Shown here: positions 8,553-17,095 of the stretch, piece by piece
Position numbering within the stretch: position 1 is the first letter of the stretch
Layout of the letters: the number at the start of each line of letters is the position of its first letter
Source: Acuticoccus sp039034015
GTDB lineage: Bacteria > Pseudomonadota > Alphaproteobacteria > Rhizobiales > Amorphaceae
Direction: 5' to 3'
Length of the DNA stretch: 64,000 nucleotides
NCBI GenBank assembly: GCA_039034015.1
Contig: JBCCBM010000002.1
Coordinates: 372,001 to 436,000, forward strand
Translations under genes and position numbers: made by a program
Notes under the pieces: model-generated
What the model was told of the DNA's origin: nothing
What the model saw: the letters and a program-made list of their open reading frames with translations, nothing else
The model's database searches: none

Positions 8553-10454
8553 ATGCTGAATTCGCTGCGAAAAGGCTCTAAGGGGATCCTGGCCAAACTC
8601 CTTATCGCGCTCTTGGTCTTCGCGTTCGCCATTTGGGGCATCTCTGACTTTGTGAACCAGGTGGACCCGTCCGAGGTCGCGCGGGCCGGCGACACGCCCG
8701 TCTCCTCGCGCGAGTTTGACCGCGTCTATCGCCAGGCGCTGGGCAACACGAGCCGGCAGATGGGCCGAGGCCTCACCCCCCAGGAGGCGCAGGCCGTCGG
8801 CCTGCCGCGCCAGGTACTCTCCCAGCTTGTGACCGAAGCCTTCCAGGTGGACGCTGCGCGCGACCTTGGCGTTGACCTTTCCGACGAGGCGCTGGCGGAG
8901 CGCATCCGCACCCAGCCCGCCTTTGCCGCCCCCAACGGCACGTTTGACCGCATCCGCTTTGACCAGCTCCTGGCCGACAACCGCTATTCCGAGGCCGAAT
9001 TCATCGAGATCCAGCGTGACGCCGCCCGGCAAGAAATCTTGGTGGGCTCGCTGCTCGGCGGGTTCGACGCCCCAAAAATTTACCTGGAAGCCTTCAACCG
9101 CTACCAGAACCAGACCCGGCGCGTGCGCCACATGACGCTGACCGACGCCGCGCTCGGCCCCATCGAGGACCCGTCGGAGGATGATCTTCGCGCCTACTAC
9201 GACGCGAACAAAGCCATCTTCCGCGCCCCAGAGTACCGCACCTTTGGCGTCGTCTCCCTCTCCGCCGATGCGCTCGCCGACCCTGCCGCAGTGAGCGATG
9301 ATGCGATCCGCCGCGCCTACGACGCGCCCGGCGCCTATGGCGACCCCGAGCGGCGGGGCGTTCAACAAATCATCATGGATGACGCCGCAGCCGCCGAAGC
9401 GGCGGCCGAGCGCGTGAACGCCGGCACCCCCTTTGAGACCGTCCTCACCGATCTCTCCCGCACCTTTGCCGACGTTGACCTTGGGGCTGTCACTCGCGAC
9501 GAGGTCTTGGATCCCGCCGTTGCGGAGGCCGCGTTCTCCATGGAGGCGGGCCGTGCGGCGGCGGTGGACGGCCGCTTTGGCGCGATCCTCGTCCACGTCA
9601 GCGAAGTGACGCCGGCCGGGAAGCGCCCCTTTGAAGAGGTGGCGGACGAAATCCGCACGACGCTTGCCCAAGAGGATGCCCAGGGCGAGCTGCGCAACAT
9701 CTTTAACGAGGTGGAGGATGCCGTCGCGGGCGGCGCGCAGGTGTCTGAAATTGCCGAGCGTTTTGACCTCCCAAGCCGCAGTGTCGAGAAGATCTCCGAG
9801 GCTGGCGGCCTTGCGAGCGGCACAACGCCCGAGCCGCCGGTGGAGGGCGCCCTCATCACCGCCGCCTACCAGCAAAGCGTTGGCGATGATGCCGAGCCCG
9901 TGGAGGTTGGCGAGACCACCCACTGGGTGCAGCTGACAGACATCACCGAGGCCGCCGACCGGCCCTATGAGGAGGTGGCGGACGCAGTGCTCCTCGCCTG
10001 GGTGGAGAGCGAAAAGGTCTCCCGGCTTGGCGCGCTCGCCGAAGAGGCGCTTTCAAAGATCGACAATGGCGTGCCGATGGCCGAGGTCGCGCAGCAGTAT
10101 GGCGTGAGCGTTGGGGAGACCGAACCCTTCTCCCAAGGGGCGATCACCACCGAACTGCCCCAGCCGGTGCCCGCCGCCGCCTTTGAGGGGCCGCGGGGCC
10201 ACACGGCAAGCGTCATTGCCGAAAATGGCGACCACGTGATCATCAAGGTGACGGAGGTCGCCGAGCCCGCCTTCTTTGAGGCGGACGCGGACCTTCAGCA
10301 GGCGCGCAGCGTCCTCAATCGGGGCATTGCGGATGGGCTCCTTTATGAGTTTGTGAACGCCTGGCAGGCCGAGCACGGCGCAACGGTGAACCAGCCCGTG
10401 ATCGACCAGTTGATCGGCCTCACGCCGTATCCTGGCCAACACCGCGGCATGTGA
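8553..10454 (+). CDS. ppiD: PpiD/SurA-like peptidyl-prolyl isomerase, membrane-anchored
   Basis: A 633-residue periplasmic folding factor. The N-terminus MLNSLRKGSKGILAKLL leads into one transmembrane anchor (LIALLVFAFAIWGISDFV), then a SurA-N-like domain (VARAGDTPVSSREFDRVYRQ) and a parvulin region around the centre. The long acidic C-terminal part is normal for PpiD. The start at 8553 is chosen because the cytoplasmic basic tail and anchor begin there. It is divergent from tpiA and 16 bp upstream of trpD, so it probably begins the trp/mo operon. Confidence 0.9.
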   Translation: MLNSLRKGSKGILAKLLIALLVFAFAIWGISDFVNQVDPSEVARAGDTPVSSREFDRVYRQALGNTSRQMGRGLTPQEAQAVGLPRQVLSQLVTEAFQVDAARDLGVDLSDEALAERIRTQPAFAAPNGTFDRIRFDQLLADNRYSEAEFIEIQRDAARQEILVGSLLGGFDAPKIYLEAFNRYQNQTRRVRHMTLTDAALGPIEDPSEDDLRAYYDANKAIFRAPEYRTFGVVSLSADALADPAAVSDDAIRRAYDAPGAYGDPERRGVQQIIMDDAAAAEAAAERVNAGTPFETVLTDLSRTFADVDLGAVTRDEVLDPAVAEAAFSMEAGRAAAVDGRFGAILVHVSEVTPAGKRPFEEVADEIRTTLAQEDAQGELRNIFNEVEDAVAGGAQVSEIAERFDLPSRSVEKISEAGGLASGTTPEPPVEGALITAAYQQSVGDDAEPVEVGETTHWVQLTDITEAADRPYEEVADAVLLAWVESEKVSRLGALAEEALSKIDNGVPMAEVAQQYGVSVGETEPFSQGAITTELPQPVPAAAFEGPRGHTASVIAENGDHVIIKVTEVAEPAFFEADADLQQARSVLNRGIADGLLYEFVNAWQAEHGATVNQPVIDQLIGLTPYPGQHRGM

Positions 10455-10470
10455 GGCGGCGGACGGGACG

Positions 10471-11496
10471 ATGACTGCTCTCAAATCGCTGATTGCGAAG
10501 GCCGCCGACGGCGCGCGCCTCTCGCGCGAGGAAGCGGCCGAGGCTTTTGGCATCTTGATGTCAGGCGATGCGACGCCGGCCCAAATCGGCGGGCTGTTGA
10601 TGGCGATGCGCGTGCGCGGTGAAACGGTGGACGAAATTGCCGGCGCCGTTGCCGTGATGCGCGAAAAGATGACGCCCGTGATCGCCCCGCCCGGCGCCAT
10701 CGACATTGTGGGCACCGGCGGCGACAATTCCGGGAGCTACAACGTCTCCACCTGCGCGGCCTTCATCGTGGCGGGCTCCGGCGTCCCGATCGCAAAGCAT
10801 GGCAACCGCGCGCTGTCATCCCGCTCGGGCGCGGCCGACACTTTGGCGGCCCTTGGCGTGCGCATTGACCTTTCGCCCATCGGCATTGCGGCGTGCATCG
10901 AAAAGGCCGGCATCGGCTTCATGTTTGCCCCCGCCCACCACGCGGCGATGAAGCATGTGGGCCCCGCGCGGGTCGAGCTTGGCACGCGCACCATCTTCAA
11001 CCTCCTTGGCCCGCTCTCCAACCCCGCCGGCGTGTCCCGCCAGCTGGTGGGCGTCTTTGCCGATGCGTGGGTGCGCCCCCTTGCCGAGGTGCTGGCAACG
11101 CTGGGGACCGAGCGCGCCGCCATCGTCCACGGCAGCGATGGGCTCGATGAGATCACCACCACAGGTCCCACGCGCGTTGCGTGGGTGGAGGAGGGCGCGG
11201 TGCGCGAAGACACCATCGACCCCGAAGCGCTCGGCCTCACAAAGGTCTCGCCCGACGCGCTGAAGGGGGGCGATGCGGACGAGAACGCCGCCGCGCTCCG
11301 CCGCGTCCTCACCGGTGAGGCGGGCCCCTATCGCGACATTGCGTGTCTCAACGCGGCCACCGCCCTCGTGGTCGCCGGCCGCGCCGAAACCCTTGCCGAG
11401 GGCCTGGAAGAGGCGCGCAAAAGCCTTGATGGGGGCGCAGCACTTGCCCGCCTCGAAGCGCTGGTGTCGGTCGCCAACGCGGTGGCCCCGGCATGA
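10471..11496 (+). CDS. trpD: anthranilate phosphoribosyltransferase
   Basis: A 341-residue tryptophan-pathway enzyme that transfers phosphoribose from PRPP to anthranilate. Visible motifs are GTGGDNSGSYNVST (PRPP loop; the family usually has GTGGDGSGTFN, so there are conservative changes) and KHGNRALSSRSGAAD, plus VELGTRTIFNLLGPLSNP. Its stop overlaps the ATG of the trpC-moaC gene (ATGA). The ppiD-trpD-trpC-moaC-moeA-lexA order is typical of Rhizobiales. Confidence 0.96.
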   Translation: MTALKSLIAKAADGARLSREEAAEAFGILMSGDATPAQIGGLLMAMRVRGETVDEIAGAVAVMREKMTPVIAPPGAIDIVGTGGDNSGSYNVSTCAAFIVAGSGVPIAKHGNRALSSRSGAADTLAALGVRIDLSPIGIAACIEKAGIGFMFAPAHHAAMKHVGPARVELGTRTIFNLLGPLSNPAGVSRQLVGVFADAWVRPLAEVLATLGTERAAIVHGSDGLDEITTTGPTRVAWVEEGAVREDTIDPEALGLTKVSPDALKGGDADENAAALRRVLTGEAGPYRDIACLNAATALVVAGRAETLAEGLEEARKSLDGGAALARLEALVSVANAVAPA

Positions 11497-12761
11497 GCGC
11501 GCCGCCCGACATCTTGTCCCGCATCGAGGCCTATAAGCGCAAAGAGATTGCCGACCGCGGCCTCAAGCAGGACGCGGCCCTGTGGCGCGAGCGCGCGGCC
11601 GCCGCCCCGCCCGTGCGCCCCTTTGAGACCGCCATTGCGAGCCGCGTTGCGGCCGGCAACAGCGCGCTCATCGCCGAGGTGAAGAAGGCAAGCCCCTCAA
11701 AAGGCCTCATCCGCGCCGACTATGACCCCGCCGCCATCGCCAAAGCCTATGAGAGCGCGGGCGCGGCGTGTCTGTCCGTCCTCACCGATGGCCCCTCGTT
11801 CCAGGGGAGCGCGGACGATCTCATCGCCGCCCGCGGGGCCTGCGCGCTCCCGGTCTTGCGCAAAGACTTCATGTACGCGCCCGAGCAGGTGCTTGAGGCG
11901 CGGGCGTGGGGCGCCGACGCCATCCTCGTCATCATGACCGGGGTGGAGGACGATCTTGCCGCCGAACTGGTCGCCGCCGCCAGCGACCTTGGCATGGCCG
12001 CCCTCCTGGAGGTGCACGACGAGGCCGACCTTGAGCGCGCGCTCAAACTCCCCTCGCGGCTGATCGGCATCAACAACCGCGACCTTCGCTCTTTCCACAC
12101 CGACCTTGCTGTCGCCGAGCGCTTGGCGCCCCTGGTGCCGGCGGGCCGCATCGTTGTGGGCGAATCCGGCATCTCCTCCGCCAGCGACATTCGCCGGCTG
12201 GAGGATGCCAACATCTTTGCCTACCTGGTGGGCGAAAGCCTGATGCGGGAGGGCGATGTGGGAGCCGCCACAAAGGCGCTTCTGGGTCGCCGCCTCACCC
12301 ACATTGCGCCCGATGGTGCGGCGCGCATGGTGGATGTTGGGGCAAAGGCGGTGACTGAGCGTGTGGCAACCGCCGCCGGCCACGTCACCATGGCGCCCGC
12401 CACCCTTGCGGCCATCAAAGAGGGCGCGGTGAAGAAGGGCGATGTGTTGTCGGTGGCGCGCATTGCTGGGATCATGGCCGCCAAGCGCACCGCCGATCTC
12501 GTTCCGCTCTGCCACCCCCTCGCGCTCACCAAGGTGGCGGTGACGGTGGAGCCGGACGACACGATCCCCGGCGTTGCCATCACCGCAGAGGTGCGCACCG
12601 CCGGCCAAACGGGGGTCGAGATGGAGGCGCTCACCGCCGTCAGCGTCGCCGGCCTCACGGTCTACGACATGGCCAAGGCGCTGGAAAAAGGCATGACCAT
12701 CGGCCCCGTGCGCCTGACGGGAAAAAGCGGAGGCGCATCGGGCGACTGGTCCGCCCCGTGA
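11493..12761 (+). CDS. trpC-moaC: TrpC-MoaC fusion: indole-3-glycerol-phosphate synthase / cyclic pyranopterin monophosphate synthase
   Basis: One uninterrupted 422-codon frame encodes two complete enzymes. Residues 1-266 are TrpC: EVKKASPSKG and VLRKDF (catalytic lysines), LLEVHDE, IGINNRDL and GESGI. Residues 268-422 are MoaC: LTHIAPDGAARMVDVGAKA, KKGDVLSVARIAGIMAAKR, DLVPLCHPLALTK, TGVEMEALTAVSVAGLTVYDM (with AKALEKGM following, the catalytic Asp/Lys region). There is no stop and no ATG at the junction (12285-12296), only an in-frame GTG about 12 codons earlier. These are normally adjacent separate genes. The pathways (tryptophan, molybdopterin) are unrelated, so this is a neighbour fusion, unless a base error removed a stop. 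Confidence 0.88.
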   Translation: MSAPPDILSRIEAYKRKEIADRGLKQDAALWRERAAAAPPVRPFETAIASRVAAGNSALIAEVKKASPSKGLIRADYDPAAIAKAYESAGAACLSVLTDGPSFQGSADDLIAARGACALPVLRKDFMYAPEQVLEARAWGADAILVIMTGVEDDLAAELVAAASDLGMAALLEVHDEADLERALKLPSRLIGINNRDLRSFHTDLAVAERLAPLVPAGRIVVGESGISSASDIRRLEDANIFAYLVGESLMREGDVGAATKALLGRRLTHIAPDGAARMVDVGAKAVTERVATAAGHVTMAPATLAAIKEGAVKKGDVLSVARIAGIMAAKRTADLVPLCHPLALTKVAVTVEPDDTIPGVAITAEVRTAGQTGVEMEALTAVSVAGLTVYDMAKALEKGMTIGPVRLTGKSGGASGDWSAP

Positions 12762-13921
12762 TCGATGTGGATGAGGCGCGCGCGCGCCTCTTCGCCGCTG
12801 CCCCGCGCCTCGCGGCTGAAACCGTACCGCTGGCGCACGCGTGCGGCCGCACCCTTGCCGCCCCCGTCCGCGCCGTCCGCAGCCAACCGCCGGCCGATGT
12901 GTCCGCCATGGATGGCTACGCTGTCGATGCGGCGCACCCGATTGAAGGGGTTGAAATCATAGGGGAATCCCGGGCCGGCGCTGGATTTCACGGCGCGCTG
13001 TCCAAAGGCTCGGCCGTGCGCATCTTCACCGGGGCGCCCCTACCGCCGGGAGCCAATGCCGTCCTCATCCAGGAGGACGCGGCGGTGGAGGGAACGCGCC
13101 TCACCGCGCGCGAATCCGTCACGCCCGGCGCCCATGTGCGGCGGGCAGGGCTCGACTTTGCCGCCGGCGATGACGTGTTGCCCGCCGGGCGTGTCCTCAA
13201 CCCCAGGCACCTTGCGCTGGCGGCCTCTGCGGGGGGTGGGGTCGTCTCGGTGGCGCGCCGGCCGCGCGTCGCATTCCTCGCCACGGGGGACGAGCTGGTG
13301 CCCCCCGGCGCGCCCGTGGGGCGGGACCAGATTGTGGCCTCCACCACGCTCTCTCTCATCGAGATGGTGCGGGCCGTGGGCGCGGAAGGGTTTGACCTTG
13401 GGATCGCGCCCGACGACACCGACGCCATCGCGGACGCCGCCGCCCGCGGCCTGTCAGAGGCGGACATTTTGGTCACCCTCGGAGGCGCATCGGTGGGCGA
13501 CCACGACCTTGTGGCCCCGGCACTCTCTCGCCTTGGGGTTGCGCTCGACTTTTGGAAGGTTGCGGTGCGGCCGGGCAAACCGCTGATGTTTGCGTCAAAG
13601 CCCTTGGTGCTTGGGCTGCCGGGCAATCCGGTCTCTGGGCTTGTATGCACATTGTTGTTTTTATTGCCGCTTTTGCGTGTGGCCCAGGGCGGCGCGCCGG
13701 GGCCCGAGCTGGAGGATGCGGTGCTTGGCGCGCCGCTGTCGGCCAACGGGCCGCGGCGGGACCATGTGCGCGCAAAACGTGTGGAGGGGCGCATGGTGCC
13801 GTTCTCGCGGCAGGACTCGTCCATGCTGGGCGTGTTGTCGGAGGCGGACGGGTTGATCGTGCGCATGCCCCATGCGTCGGCCGCGCAGGCCGGCGATCCT
13901 TGCAAAATGATCCGCCTATGA
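12758..13921 (+). CDS. moeA: molybdopterin molybdenumtransferase
   Basis: A 387-residue MoeA that inserts molybdate into adenylated molybdopterin. Signatures are DVSAMDGYAVDAA, GAPLPPGANAVL, the MoCF domain ATGDELV, TLGGASVGDHDLV and VLGLPGNPVSG. The start is GTG at 12758, overlapping the stop of trpC-moaC (GTGA). Together with the MoaC half upstream it supplies two molybdenum-cofactor steps from one transcript. It ends 129 bp before lexA. Confidence 0.95.
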   Translation: MIDVDEARARLFAAAPRLAAETVPLAHACGRTLAAPVRAVRSQPPADVSAMDGYAVDAAHPIEGVEIIGESRAGAGFHGALSKGSAVRIFTGAPLPPGANAVLIQEDAAVEGTRLTARESVTPGAHVRRAGLDFAAGDDVLPAGRVLNPRHLALAASAGGGVVSVARRPRVAFLATGDELVPPGAPVGRDQIVASTTLSLIEMVRAVGAEGFDLGIAPDDTDAIADAAARGLSEADILVTLGGASVGDHDLVAPALSRLGVALDFWKVAVRPGKPLMFASKPLVLGLPGNPVSGLVCTLLFLLPLLRVAQGGAPGPELEDAVLGAPLSANGPRRDHVRAKRVEGRMVPFSRQDSSMLGVLSEADGLIVRMPHASAAQAGDPCKMIRL

Positions 13922-13942
13922 TCACAAATTGACCCGAGCGGG

Positions 13943-13971
13943 TTGTAGAACACACGACGAACGTGTATATC
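13943..13971 (+). promoter_or_regulatory. lexA promoter with embedded SOS box
   Basis: A direct repeat GAAC-N7-GAAC (13948-13962) is the reverse complement of the alphaproteobacterial SOS box GTTC-N7-GTTC. It lies exactly in the spacer of a candidate promoter, TTGTAG (13943-13948) and TATATC (13966-13971) with 17 bp between them. LexA bound here would block its own transcription, giving the expected autoregulation. Confidence 0.75.
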
Positions 13972-14050
13972 CTGTTCGCGAAGGGCGCGGCAACTGATTC
14001 GCGCCCACTCAGGACAGGGCCCCCGCCAACCATCCGCGGGGGGACATGGG

Positions 14051-14782
14051 ATGCTGACCAAAAAGCAGTTCGATCTGTTGATGTTCATCCACGAGCGTAT
14101 GAGCGAAGCGGGCGTCCCACCCTCATTCGAGGAGATGAAGGACGCGCTGGATTTGAAATCAAAGTCCGGCATTCACCGCCTCATCACCGCGCTGGAGGAG
14201 CGGGGCTTTATCCGCCGTCTCCCCAACCGTGCCCGCGCGCTCGAAGTGCTCCGCCTGCCCGACAGTGCCCAGGCCCAGCCCGTGCGCACCCGCGGCTTTT
14301 CCCCGTCCGTCATTGAGGGGTCAGGCCACCTGGCGGATGCTGGCTTGCCGCCGCGCCTTCCCAACCGCCCGCCGCTGCGCGCCGTCCAACCGGCGGTAGA
14401 AATCATTGATGTACCGATGATGGGCCGCATTGCCGCTGGCGTTCCCATCGAGGCGATCCAGCAGCAGTCCGACGCGGTGCACCTTCCGGCCGACATGCTG
14501 CCTGGGGGTGAACATTTTGCGCTCGAAGTGCGCGGCGATTCCATGGTGGACGCCGGCATCCACGATGGTGACACCGTGATTGTGCGCCGCACCGACCGGG
14601 CCGACAACGGCGACATTGTGGTCGCCCTGGTGGACAACGAGGAAGCGACCCTCAAGCGCCTTCGCAAGCGCGGCAACACCGTTGCCCTGGAGGCCGCGAA
14701 CCCGCAGTACGAGACGCGGATTTTCGGCTCCGACCGCGTGCGCATTCAAGGGACGCTCACCGCCCTCATCCGCCGCTACTAG
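14051..14782 (+). CDS. lexA: LexA SOS repressor
   Basis: A 243-residue repressor and self-cleaving protease. The N-terminal winged helix is MLTKKQFDLLMFIHERM through KSGIHRLITALEERGFIRR. The cleavage site is GRIAAG with the scissile bond at Ala129-Gly130. The catalytic Ser164 lies in GDSMVD and Lys202 in EATLKRL. It controls DNA-damage genes and itself through the GAAC-N7-GAAC box upstream. The length and the long linker (residues 70-118) are typical of alphaproteobacterial LexA. Confidence 0.97.
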   Translation: MLTKKQFDLLMFIHERMSEAGVPPSFEEMKDALDLKSKSGIHRLITALEERGFIRRLPNRARALEVLRLPDSAQAQPVRTRGFSPSVIEGSGHLADAGLPPRLPNRPPLRAVQPAVEIIDVPMMGRIAAGVPIEAIQQQSDAVHLPADMLPGGEHFALEVRGDSMVDAGIHDGDTVIVRRTDRADNGDIVVALVDNEEATLKRLRKRGNTVALEAANPQYETRIFGSDRVRIQGTLTALIRRY

Positions 14783-14881
14783 GGCCTTTCGCGCCGCATA
14801 CGGCGCGAGAAAAATGCCCGGCCCTTTGAAGAGCGGGCGGTTTTTCTCGATCAAGTGATTTTATTTGATCGAGAACCGCCC
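14781..14881. repeat. two-tier hairpin repeat, copy A (downstream of lexA)
   Basis: Two bulged hairpins in tandem. The first has outer arms AGGGCC/GGCCCT (14781-14786, 14820-14825) and inner arms TCGCGCCG/CGGCGCGA (14789-14796, 14801-14808). The second has outer arms GGGCGGT/ACCGCCC (14835-14841, 14875-14881) and inner arms TTCTCGATCAA/TTGATCGAGAA (14844-14854, 14865-14875). The segment 14822-14841 is found again, 20 of 20 bases, inverted at 62462-62481. It overlaps the lexA stop by two bases and could also end lexA transcripts. Confidence 0.75.
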
Positions 14882-14998
14882 TAAAGCGCCGCCCGATCAG
14901 GCTGGATCAAACTGATCGGGCAAAAGGCGCTCGTCGATTTAATCTGGCGCATTAACTGGGCGACCTGTTTGATTCAAACAGGTCGGCCGATGCGCTAG
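14881..14998. repeat. composite double-hairpin element, copy 1
   Basis: A 118-bp unit starting CTAAAG and ending GCTAG. Hairpin 1 has outer arms AGCGCC/GGCGCT (14885-14890, 14926-14931), an AAAA bulge and inner arms GCCCGATCAG/CTGATCGGGC (14891-14900, 14912-14921). Hairpin 2 has outer arms GCGCAT/ATGCGC (14947-14952, 14990-14995) and inner arms CGACCTGTTTG/CAAACAGGTCG (14961-14971, 14975-14985). A linker containing GTCGA separates them. The same design and size, with different stem sequences, recurs at 59711-59826. With copy A this fills the 252-bp gap after lexA. Confidence 0.7.
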
Positions 14999-15034
14999 CG
15001 CCATCTTGCGTTGTGGCGGGCCGTCGGCGGTGGA

Positions 15035-15574
15035 TCAGCCGAGGAACGAGACGAGCACGATTGTGAGCAAGAAGTCCGCCGCCACCAGGCCAATTGCGAA
15101 CATCACCGGCACGCCGAGCGAGAGGCGCACCACCATAAAATGGTAGCGAAGCGCAAGGCCGAGGGCGACCACCGAGAGGAGCGCGCCGCCCAGCGCAGGC
15201 ACCCAGCCCGCCCCCTCTAGGATAAGCGGGATGGTGAGGAGCGTCGCCGCAATTGGCGCCGCCCAATTGCGCGCCACCACGTAGCTCACATAGCGCCGGG
15301 CGATACCCAGTGGCTCGGCCACCAGCGCCAGGATGAGGGGGAAGAGGAGCCAATCCAGCACGATGAGCGGGAGCTGGTCGGCAAAGTCTCGCCCGCCGCG
15401 GCCTCCGGCGTCCACCGCAGCGCTCGCCACGAAATTGAGGGGGATCAGGAGGCCGATCGCGAGGAACGAGCGCCAAAAACCGCGGAAGGTGCGGTCGAGC
15501 CGGTCAAGCCCCTCCTGCCGCCCCACGAAGAGGAGCGCGGCGCCAGACAGCGATCGGATGGCCTCGCCCAGCAT
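15035..15574 (-). CDS. multi-pass membrane protein, unknown function
   Basis: A 179-residue protein with about five hydrophobic segments (SFLAIGLLIPLNFVASAAV, LPLIVLDWLLFPLILALVA, WAAPIAATLLTIPLIL, VPALGGALLSVVALGLAL, VPVMFAIGLVAADFLLTIVLV). I do not recognise a named family; similar short inner-membrane proteins follow dapE in related genomes. It begins directly after the dapE stop (no gap), so it is very probably co-transcribed and translationally coupled with dapE. Confidence 0.65.
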   Translation of the reverse strand: MLGEAIRSLSGAALLFVGRQEGLDRLDRTFRGFWRSFLAIGLLIPLNFVASAAVDAGGRGGRDFADQLPLIVLDWLLFPLILALVAEPLGIARRYVSYVVARNWAAPIAATLLTIPLILEGAGWVPALGGALLSVVALGLALRYHFMVVRLSLGVPVMFAIGLVAADFLLTIVLVSFLG

Positions 15575-16711
15575 TCAGGCCAGCACCCGCGCGATGATCG
15601 CCTCATAGGTCTTGGTGAGCGCGACAAGTTCATCAACGGGCGTTGCCTCGTTGACTTGGTGCATTGTGGTGCCCACCGCGCCGAACTCCACCACGGGGCC
15701 ATAATCCTTCAAAAACCGGGCGTCGGACGTGCCGCCACCTGTGGTGCATTCAGGGGTGATGCCAGTGGTCTCGCGCACAGCCGCACTCACCCGGCTGATA
15801 AGGTCGGCATCCACGGTGCGAAACACGTCACTGTGGCCAGCGCGCCAGTTGAGCTCCACGGTCGCGGAGGGGGCGGCACGGGCAATGCGCGCCGCCAGCG
15901 CCTCTTTAAGCGCGGCAACGGTCCAACGGTCGTTGAACCGCACGTTAAAGCGCAGCGTGCCCGCGCCGGGGATCACGTTGTGCGCCGGGTTCGCCACATC
16001 CACCGACGTGATTTCAAGGTTCGTGGGGGCAAAGACGTCCGTCCCATCGTCGATGGGCTGGTTGAGCGCGGCGCCAATCGCGAGGAGCGCGGGGATGGGG
16101 TTGTCCGCCTTCTCCTGGTAGGCCACGTGGCCCTGGCGGCCGGTGACGGTGAGCTCGGCCGAGAGCGAGCCGCGCCGGCCCACTTTTATGGTGTCGCCAA
16201 AACGCTCGCGGCTTGTCGGCTCGCCGACCACCGCCGCGTCGAAGGGGTGATGTTCGGCGGCCCAGGCGGCAAGCGGCTTTGTCCCGTCCAGCGCCGGGCC
16301 CTCCTCATCGCCCGTGATGAGGTAGGAGAGGCGGCCCGCCCCACCGCCCGCGCGCCACGCGGCGCCGGCCGCAATCATCGCGGCGACCGCACCCTTCATG
16401 TCCTGCGCGCCGCGGCCATAAAGGATGCCATCGGCCTCCGCCGCGGCAAACGGCCCGTGGTGCCACGCGTCCGCCGGCCCGGGGGGGACGACGTCCACAT
16501 GGCCGGCCAGCGTCAGATGGCGCCCGCTTTCGCCGGCAATGGCAAAGAGGTTTTCCACCGGCGTGCCATGGGTGTCGAAGGTGAGGCGGGTGACGGCAAA
16601 GCCTGCCGCGGTGAGCGCAGCCTCGCACACGTCAAACACGGCACCCGTTGCGGGGGTGACACTGGGCTCTTTGATGAGCGCCTTTGCGAGCGCAACCGGA
16701 TCGGGGATCAC
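15575..16711 (-). CDS. dapE: succinyl-diaminopimelate desuccinylase
   Basis: A 378-residue M20-family metallohydrolase that removes succinate from N-succinyl-LL-diaminopimelate in lysine and cell-wall synthesis. The metal ligands and catalytic residues are visible in LAGHVDVVPPG (His, catalytic Asp), GRGAQDMKGAVAA (bridging Asp), TGDEEGPA (catalytic Glu and metal Glu) and late GTTMHQVNE (His). It lies 3 bp after a DUF805 gene and downstream of dapD, so one minus-strand operon carries two successive succinylase-branch enzymes. Confidence 0.95.
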   Translation of the reverse strand: MIPDPVALAKALIKEPSVTPATGAVFDVCEAALTAAGFAVTRLTFDTHGTPVENLFAIAGESGRHLTLAGHVDVVPPGPADAWHHGPFAAAEADGILYGRGAQDMKGAVAAMIAAGAAWRAGGGAGRLSYLITGDEEGPALDGTKPLAAWAAEHHPFDAAVVGEPTSRERFGDTIKVGRRGSLSAELTVTGRQGHVAYQEKADNPIPALLAIGAALNQPIDDGTDVFAPTNLEITSVDVANPAHNVIPGAGTLRFNVRFNDRWTVAALKEALAARIARAAPSATVELNWRAGHSDVFRTVDADLISRVSAAVRETTGITPECTTGGGTSDARFLKDYGPVVEFGAVGTTMHQVNEATPVDELVALTKTYEAIIARVLA

Positions 16712-16714
16712 GGG

Positions 16715-17095
16715 TTAGCCTCGCCCGCGCATGTTGCTCGCGGTCCCGTAGGCGTTGGCGCCCTTGTCGCCGGGCATCAGGCCAATCACGAGGAAAGCGG
16801 CAATGCCGATGATGGGGATCGCAAACGCGATGGCAAACCAGCCGGAGACCCCCTTGTCGTGCAAGCGTTTGACGGCGAGCGCAATCTCGGTCCACAGCAT
16901 CGCCGCAAACACCAGGGGCGACATGGGGGCAAGGTTGATCTGCCCCGTTGCCGGGTCGATGGAGGGCATCATCATCGCCACCGCCACAAGGCCGCAGCCG
17001 ATGTTGCCAAGCCAAAACACCTCGCGGTTGATGCGGCCATCGAGCGCCAAAAGCGCCCAAATGAGGGTGGGGTTGCGCGGCGCGGCAGCGGCCAT
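16715..17095 (-). CDS. DUF805 membrane protein
   Basis: A 126-residue protein with four hydrophobic segments and the DUF805 pattern: an N-terminal ALDGRINREVFWLGN, a central AVKRLHDKGVSGWFA and a C-terminal GDKGANAYG. The function of the family is unknown. It sits between dapD (stop overlapping its start at 17095) and dapE. The insertion of a DUF805 gene between dap genes is seen in other Rhizobiales, so it does not by itself imply a lysine role. Confidence 0.85.
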   Translation of the reverse strand: MAAAAPRNPTLIWALLALDGRINREVFWLGNIGCGLVAVAMMMPSIDPATGQINLAPMSPLVFAAMLWTEIALAVKRLHDKGVSGWFAIAFAIPIIGIAAFLVIGLMPGDKGANAYGTASNMRGRG

